DNA of 41,528 bases, taken from contig NZ_FWER01000016.1 in assembly GCF_900169785.1 (NCBI RefSeq), positions 157-41,684 of the forward strand, read 5' to 3'. The DNA is from Rhizobium sullae. Lineage in GTDB: Bacteria; Pseudomonadota; Alphaproteobacteria; Rhizobiales; Rhizobiaceae. The notes beneath the pieces were generated by a model. The model made no database searches, was not told the DNA's origin, and saw only the letters and a list, made by a program, of their open reading frames with translations. Position numbers and translations under genes: made by a program. Below are positions 37,173 to 41,528 of the stretch, piece by piece (position 1 is the stretch's first letter; each line of letters starts with the position of its first letter).

Positions 37173-37997
37173 ATGGCTCAGCCAAGCGTAGTGCGTGAAC
37201 CGTCCATGGAAGAGATTCTGGCGTCGATCCGCCAGATCATCGAAAGCAATGAGCCGGGTGCGGGCAGGGCGATTTCGCCGTCCCTGCCGCCCGTCTACGG
37301 TGCCGACGACGAGGAGAGCGACTCCAACATCCATCTGACGGTTGACGAGACTTACGCTGACGTCGAGTTCCCCGAGCCTATGATGCCGTCCGATCCGCGT
37401 TTCGTTGCGGCGAATTCGGCAGGCAGCCGCGAAGCGGAAGCGCCGGCGCGCGCGATGTCGCTTGCCGATGTCGCAGCCCGTGTTCGCGCCGCCTCGGAGC
37501 GTACCACACCGCAGCCGCAGCGCGAAGCGCCGCCGGTCTTCCGTCAGCCGGAGCCGGTCGGACGCCTGGAGCAGGAAACCCACCGTCCGGTGGAAGCTCA
37601 CTCGACTCCTGCCGTTGCTCCGCCGCTGGCAGTAATGCCGGCACCGGCCGTTGCGCAGGCAGAACGAGTTGAAATGCCGCAGCCGACCGTCGCAGAACCG
37701 GCGCCGCAGCCGCAGGCGGTTGTCCCGCCGGCAATCGCATCTGCAGAAAGCCGTCTGCCGGGCGTTGGCGGAGAGGCCCAGGGCCTGATTTCGCAGAGTG
37801 CGGGCCAGCAGATCGCGCGCTCGTTTGAGGAGCTGGCGCTGGCGATCGATGGCGCCGAGCGCCGGTCGCTGGACGAGATTGCCGAGGACATGCTGCGTCC
37901 GATGCTACGCGAGTGGCTGGACGACAACCTGCCGACGCTCGTCGAGCGGCTGGTGCGCGAAGAGATCGAACGCGTGGCGCGCGGTCCGCGCCGCTGA
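37173..37997 (+). CDS. popZ: Polar organising protein PopZ (DUF2497)
   Basis: PopZ is a self-assembling cell-pole scaffold that anchors chromosome-partition and cell-cycle proteins in alphaproteobacteria. The 274-residue product has the conserved N-terminal helix MEEILASIRQIIES (about residues 12-25), a long Pro/Ala/Glu-rich disordered middle (about 70-190), and the conserved C-terminal helices SFEELALAIDGAE and SLDEIAEDMLRPMLREWLDDNLP plus LVERLVREEIERVARG, which drive assembly. The start at 37173 excludes a 20-residue upstream extension. It lies between pcm and valS. Confidence 0.93.
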   Translation: MAQPSVVREPSMEEILASIRQIIESNEPGAGRAISPSLPPVYGADDEESDSNIHLTVDETYADVEFPEPMMPSDPRFVAANSAGSREAEAPARAMSLADVAARVRAASERTTPQPQREAPPVFRQPEPVGRLEQETHRPVEAHSTPAVAPPLAVMPAPAVAQAERVEMPQPTVAEPAPQPQAVVPPAIASAESRLPGVGGEAQGLISQSAGQQIARSFEELALAIDGAERRSLDEIAEDMLRPMLREWLDDNLPTLVERLVREEIERVARGPRR

Positions 37998-38019
37998 CTG
38001 GAACCGCTTTTTATCGAAC

Positions 38020-38052
38020 AAGCCGCTCCGGTCTCCGGGGCGGCTTTTTTAT
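38020..38052 (+). terminator. Intrinsic terminator of popZ
   Basis: aagccgctccgg (38020-38031) pairs with ccggggcggctt (38035-38046), with one G-U pair, a 3-base loop and a following T-run (tttt). Confidence 0.9.
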
Positions 38053-38115
38053 TGACTTGCCGTCAGCCATCCTATTTACAACCCCCATCCTAAAACCCCG
38101 AAGTTTGGTCATAAA

Positions 38116-40956
38116 ATGCTCGACAAGACCTATGATTCCACCGCAGTCGAACCGAAAATCGCCGCGAAATGGGATGAAGCCGATGCGTTCCGCGCGGGCG
38201 CCAACAAGAAGCCTGGCGCCGAGACCTTCACGATCGTCATCCCGCCGCCGAATGTGACCGGTTCGCTGCATATGGGGCATGCGCTGAACAACACGCTGCA
38301 GGACATCATGATCCGCTTCGAGCGCATGCGCGGCAAGGATGTGCTGTGGCAGCCGGGCATGGACCATGCGGGCATTGCCACACAGATGGTCGTCGAGCGC
38401 CAGTTGATGGAGCGGCAGCTCCCTGGCCGCCGCGAGATGGGCCGTGACGCCTTTGTGGAAAAGGTCTGGGAGTGGAAGGCGGAATCGGGCGGCCTGATCT
38501 TCAACCAGCTGAAGCGCCTCGGCGCCTCCTGCGACTGGTCGCGCGAGCGGTTCACGATGGACGACGGGCTCTCGGAGGCGGTTCTCGAGGTTTTCGTCAC
38601 GCTCTACAAAGAGGGGCTGATCTACAAGGACAAGCGCCTCGTCAACTGGGACCCGAGGCTTCTGACGGCGATCTCCGACATGGAAGTCGAGCAGGTGGAG
38701 GTCAAAGGCAATCTCTGGCATTTGCGCTATCCGCTTGAAGAGGGCGTCACCTATCAGCATCCCGTTGCATTCGACGAGGAGGGTAAGCCCACCGAATTCG
38801 AAACGCGTGACTACCTGGTTGTTGCAACGACGCGGCCCGAGACCATGCTCGGCGATACTGGCGTCGCGGTGAATCCCGAAGACGAGCGCTACAAGCCGAT
38901 CATCGGAAAGCACGTCATTCTGCCGATCGTCGGCCGCAAGATTCCGATCGTTGCCGACAACTACGCTGATCCGACGGCCGGCACCGGCGCCGTCAAGGTC
39001 ACCCCTGCACACGACTTCAACGACTTCGACGTTGCGAAGCGGACGGGCCTGCGCGCCATCAACGTGCTCAATACCGATGCTTCGGTTACGATCAAGGACA
39101 ACGAGGATTTTCTGGAAGGCCTCGACCATCCAGCCGCCTTGCATGGTGCCTGGGACCGGCTGGAAGGCCAGGATCGCTTCACGGCGCGGAAGATCATTGT
39201 CGAGATCTTCGAGGAAGCGGGCCTGCTCGACAAGATCGAGCCGCACCTACATACGGTCCCGCACGGCGACCGCGGCGGCGTGCCGATCGAGCCGCGTTTG
39301 ACCGAACAATGGTGGGTGGATAACAAAACGCTTGCGAAGCCTGCCATCGCATCGGTCCGTGAAGGCCGCACCAAGTTTGTTCCGAAGAACTGGGAGAACA
39401 CCTACTTCCAGTGGATGGAGAACATCCAGCCGTGGTGCATTTCGCGCCAGCTCTGGTGGGGCCATCAGATCCCGGCCTGGTACGGTCCGGATGGCCAGGT
39501 CTTCGTCGAAAAGACCGAGGAAGAGGCGCTGCAGGCGGCAATACAGCACTACCTCTCGCACGAGGGCCCGATGAAGGCCTATGTCGAGGACCTCCTGGAA
39601 AACTTCAAGCCGGGCGAAATCCTGACGCGCGACGAGGACGTACTGGACACCTGGTTCTCCTCGGCGCTTTGGCCTTTCTCCACTCTCGGCTGGCCGGAGA
39701 AAACGCCGGAACTGGCGCGATACTACCCGACGAATGTCCTCGTCACAGGCTTCGACATCATACCGTTCTGGGTCGTTCGTATGATGCAGATGGGCCTGCA
39801 TTTCATGAAGGACGAGGACGGCAATGCGATCGAGCCCTTCCATACCGTCTATATCCACGCGCTCGTCCGCGACAAGAACGGTCAGAAGATGTCGAAGTCG
39901 AAGGGCAACGTCATCGATCCGCTCGAACTGATGGACGAATACGGTGCCGACGCATTGCGCTTCACGCTGGCGATCATGGCCGCCCAGGGCCGCGACGTTA
40001 AGCTCGATCCGGCCCGCATCGCCGGCTATCGCAACTTCGGTACCAAGCTTTGGAACGCCACGCGCTTTGCCGAAATGAACGGTGCCAAAAGCGATCCGAA
40101 CTTCGTTCCGGAGGCGACGGGGCTGACGATCAACCGCTGGATTCTGACGGAGCTTGCCCGGACGGAACGTGACGTTACGGAAGCGATCGAATCCTACCGC
40201 TTCAACGACGCGGCCGCGGCACTTTACCGCTTCGTCTGGAACCAGGTCTGCGATTGGTATCTGGAACTGCTGAAGCCGGTCTTCAGCGGTGAAGACGAGG
40301 GCGCGACGAAGGAGGCTCAGGCCTGCAGCGCCTATGTTCTCGAAGAGATCTACAAGCTGCTGCATCCCTTCATGCCGTTCATGACCGAGGAGCTTTGGGC
40401 GCATACGGCGGGCGAAGGCGTCGAGCGCGACACGCTGATCTGCCATGCCGAATGGCCGGCGCCGTTCTATGCCGACAATGCTGCGGCCGACGAGATCAAC
40501 TGGCTGATCGACCTCGTCTCCGGCATCCGCTCGGTTCGCGCCGAAATGAACGTACCGCCGGCGGCGACGGCGCCACTGGTGGTCGTCAAGGCCAACAATC
40601 TGACTCGCGAGCGGCTTGCCCGCCATGAGGCGGCGATCAAGCGCCTTGCGCGGGTCGACGCGGTTTCGCTTGCCGACAGCGCGCCGAGGGGTGCGGCGCA
40701 GATCGTTATCGCCGAAGCGACCGCCTGCCTGCCGCTCGGCAGCCTGATCGATCTTTCCGTTGAGAAGGCCCGCCTGGAAAAGGCGATCGCCAAGACGGAA
40801 GGAGAGATCGCGCGCATCAACGGCAAGCTTTCCAACGATAAGTTCGTTGCAAATGCCAATCCGGACGTGGTGGAAGCGGAGCGCGAGCGGCTGGCCGAAT
40901 TCCAGAGCCAGATCGCAAGCCTCAAGGTGGCGCTGTCGCGCGTCGTCGAGGCCTAA
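38116..40956 (+). CDS. valS: Valine--tRNA ligase
   Basis: ValRS charges tRNA-Val and edits misactivated threonine. The 946-residue protein has the class I motifs PNVTGSLHMGHAL (HMGH at 52-55) and KMSKSKGN (KMSKS at 591-595), the editing domain with TTRPETMLGDTGVAVNPED, and a C-terminal coiled coil (VEKARLEKAIAKTEGEIARI and following). WWGHQIPAWYGPDG is a family mark. The ribosome-binding site is weak (ttggtc). It stands about 60 bases behind the popZ terminator and ends with its own terminator. Confidence 0.98.
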   Translation: MLDKTYDSTAVEPKIAAKWDEADAFRAGANKKPGAETFTIVIPPPNVTGSLHMGHALNNTLQDIMIRFERMRGKDVLWQPGMDHAGIATQMVVERQLMERQLPGRREMGRDAFVEKVWEWKAESGGLIFNQLKRLGASCDWSRERFTMDDGLSEAVLEVFVTLYKEGLIYKDKRLVNWDPRLLTAISDMEVEQVEVKGNLWHLRYPLEEGVTYQHPVAFDEEGKPTEFETRDYLVVATTRPETMLGDTGVAVNPEDERYKPIIGKHVILPIVGRKIPIVADNYADPTAGTGAVKVTPAHDFNDFDVAKRTGLRAINVLNTDASVTIKDNEDFLEGLDHPAALHGAWDRLEGQDRFTARKIIVEIFEEAGLLDKIEPHLHTVPHGDRGGVPIEPRLTEQWWVDNKTLAKPAIASVREGRTKFVPKNWENTYFQWMENIQPWCISRQLWWGHQIPAWYGPDGQVFVEKTEEEALQAAIQHYLSHEGPMKAYVEDLLENFKPGEILTRDEDVLDTWFSSALWPFSTLGWPEKTPELARYYPTNVLVTGFDIIPFWVVRMMQMGLHFMKDEDGNAIEPFHTVYIHALVRDKNGQKMSKSKGNVIDPLELMDEYGADALRFTLAIMAAQGRDVKLDPARIAGYRNFGTKLWNATRFAEMNGAKSDPNFVPEATGLTINRWILTELARTERDVTEAIESYRFNDAAAALYRFVWNQVCDWYLELLKPVFSGEDEGATKEAQACSAYVLEEIYKLLHPFMPFMTEELWAHTAGEGVERDTLICHAEWPAPFYADNAAADEINWLIDLVSGIRSVRAEMNVPPAATAPLVVVKANNLTRERLARHEAAIKRLARVDAVSLADSAPRGAAQIVIAEATACLPLGSLIDLSVEKARLEKAIAKTEGEIARINGKLSNDKFVANANPDVVEAERERLAEFQSQIASLKVALSRVVEA

Positions 40957-40982
40957 GCTAACTACTGAGGATATGATACTTG

Positions 40983-41012
40983 AGGCGTCCGGCCTAGCCG
41001 GGCGTTTTTTTC
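40983..41012 (+). terminator. Intrinsic terminator of valS
   Basis: ggcgtccggc and gccgggcgtt (about 40984-41006) form a GC-rich stem with one G-U pair and a short cta loop, followed by a run of seven T. Confidence 0.85.
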
Positions 41013-41218
41013 ATGGTGGTTGGAATGATTCGATCGTCCCGGCTGAATATTCGCTATTTCGCAGACGCAGTTTTGCGAGTTTATGAAATGAATTGCCCTC
41101 TCAGGCGAAAAACGCGACTGTTGTCAGATTGATACAGTTTGTCCGTGGTGTGGAATGGCAATCCAAAAATACCCATAAATGATTAGGGTATTAGGATAAA
41201 ATTTTATGAACAAAAAAG

Positions 41219-41249
41219 ATTGACGTGTCCGTCAATTTCTTACGTCAAT
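41219..41249. promoter_or_regulatory. Inverted repeat with third half-site, probable operator
   Basis: attgacg (41219-41225), a 4-base spacer and cgtcaat (41230-41236) form a perfect inverted repeat; a further cgtcaat at 41243-41249 lies 13 bases after the second half, in the same orientation. The symmetric 18-bp site is typical of a dimeric repressor, and the extra half-site suggests a second bound dimer or cooperative binding. Confidence 0.55.
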
Positions 41250-41353
41250 TTAACACCTCCCCTCCATTATGGCGGCAAGAAGGCACGAGTTGCCATTTGT
41301 GGTGATCGCTTGCACTGTGCCGCCATCAGATTGCTTGAGTGGGGGAGACACAA

Positions 41354-41528
41354 TTGGCATCTCGTATGTTTTTCAGAGGCGTAGTATCGCTCGCCATTCT
41401 TTCGTCCATCGCTTCGCCATCGTTTGCAGGCGGCTTGGAGCGCGGCGGGTATAATATTGATCTTCTGTTTGATCCCTCGCGCTTTGCAGTCGAATCCACA
41501 GCCACTTACGTGATGCCGCAGCGCAAAC
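41354..41528 (+). CDS. fadL: FadL-family outer-membrane protein, N-terminus (partial)
   Basis: FadL-type porins carry hydrophobic molecules across the outer membrane, and in Sinorhizobium also long-chain acyl-homoserine lactones. The gene runs off the window end. A ggggga run 5-8 bases upstream of a TTG codon (41354) decides this start; an in-frame ATG at 41366 is the alternative. The signal peptide is MFFRGVVSLAILSSIASPSFA-like, with cleavage after SFA, then GGLERGGYNIDLLFDPSRFA and TATYVMPQR, matching mature rhizobial FadL. It probably stands under the operator upstream. Confidence 0.8.
   Translation, partial: MASRMFFRGVVSLAILSSIASPSFAGGLERGGYNIDLLFDPSRFAVESTATYVMPQRK

Larger units (their letters stand above)
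40957..41353. promoter_or_regulatory. AT-rich region upstream of fadL
   Basis: These 397 bases hold the valS terminator and then a stretch (41090-41280) far more AT-rich than the rest, with no gene. It contains an inverted repeat at 41219-41236 with a third half-site at 41243-41249 (listed separately). This looks like a regulated promoter region for the following fadL gene. Confidence 0.5.

Noticed and set aside
39247..40626. Minus-strand frame of 459 codons opposite valS
   Set aside because: Antisense shadow of valine-tRNA ligase.
41269..41454. Plus-strand frame of 61 codons at the start of fadL
   Set aside because: It conflicts with the FadL frame, which matches a known signal peptide and mature N-terminus and has the better ribosome-binding site.

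Overview
This window reads as chromosomal DNA of a GC-rich alphaproteobacterium of the order Rhizobiales/Hyphomicrobiales, most like the Rhizobiaceae (Ensifer/Sinorhizobium, Rhizobium or a close relative). The basis is the protein signatures: a short second FtsZ, PopZ (DUF2497), an FadL-type porin downstream of valS, PrlF/PemK-type toxin-antitoxin genes and rhizobial-type ribosomal proteins. The species cannot be named from the sequence alone.

Bases 1-15511 hold the end of tuf and then the S10, spc and alpha ribosomal operons on the plus strand: rpsJ-rplC-rplD-rplW-rplB-rpsS-rplV-rpsC-rplP-rpmC-rpsQ, rplN-rplX-rplE-rpsN-rpsH-rplF-rplR-rpsE-rpmD-rplO-secY-adk, and rpsM-rpsK-rpoA-rplQ, closed by a strong intrinsic terminator. 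Most genes touch or nearly touch, but five gaps of 100-260 bp hold GC-rich hairpins, and a sixth (adk-rpsM) holds only a weak one. These hairpins look like partial terminators or processing sites and would divide the cluster into expression blocks. A tandem 7-mer/inverted-repeat element sits between rpsM and rpsK. A decayed 5' piece of a group II intron lies immediately behind the rplQ terminator.

Bases 15756-24442 are accessory and housekeeping genes: the periplasmic methionine sulfoxide reductase pair msrP-msrQ (minus), ilvD (plus), a PrlF-type antitoxin with a frameshifted PemK-type toxin, an LprI-like secreted protein and a DUF1232 membrane protein (minus), a Deg/HtrA protease translationally coupled to rarA (plus), a DUF1883 protein and a small membrane protein (minus).

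Bases 24719-34185 hold an unusual substrate-binding-like protein without a signal peptide, a ketopantoate-reductase-family protein (minus), a small unknown gene, a truncated second FtsZ (plus), a LysR regulator pseudogene broken by several frameshifts, an AhpD/CMD-type protein, and an ackA-xfp operon (minus). AckA and Xfp together make a phosphoketolase bypass: xylulose-5-P or fructose-6-P to acetyl-P, then acetate plus ATP. A tRNA-Asn (minus) and a small membrane protein follow.

Bases 34359-41528 hold tRNA-Cys, a small secreted protein, a two-winged-helix putative regulator, a candidate 34-residue membrane microprotein with a strong Shine-Dalgarno sequence, pcm-like methyltransferase, popZ, valS and the 5' end of an FadL-family outer-membrane gene preceded by an AT-rich region with a clear inverted repeat.

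No complete mobile element, CRISPR array, prophage or defence island is visible. The least explained items are the hairpin-filled gaps in the ribosomal cluster, the 34-residue microprotein, the FtsZ2 gene, the broken toxin with a near-perfect palindromic operator, and the intron remnant behind the rplQ terminator.
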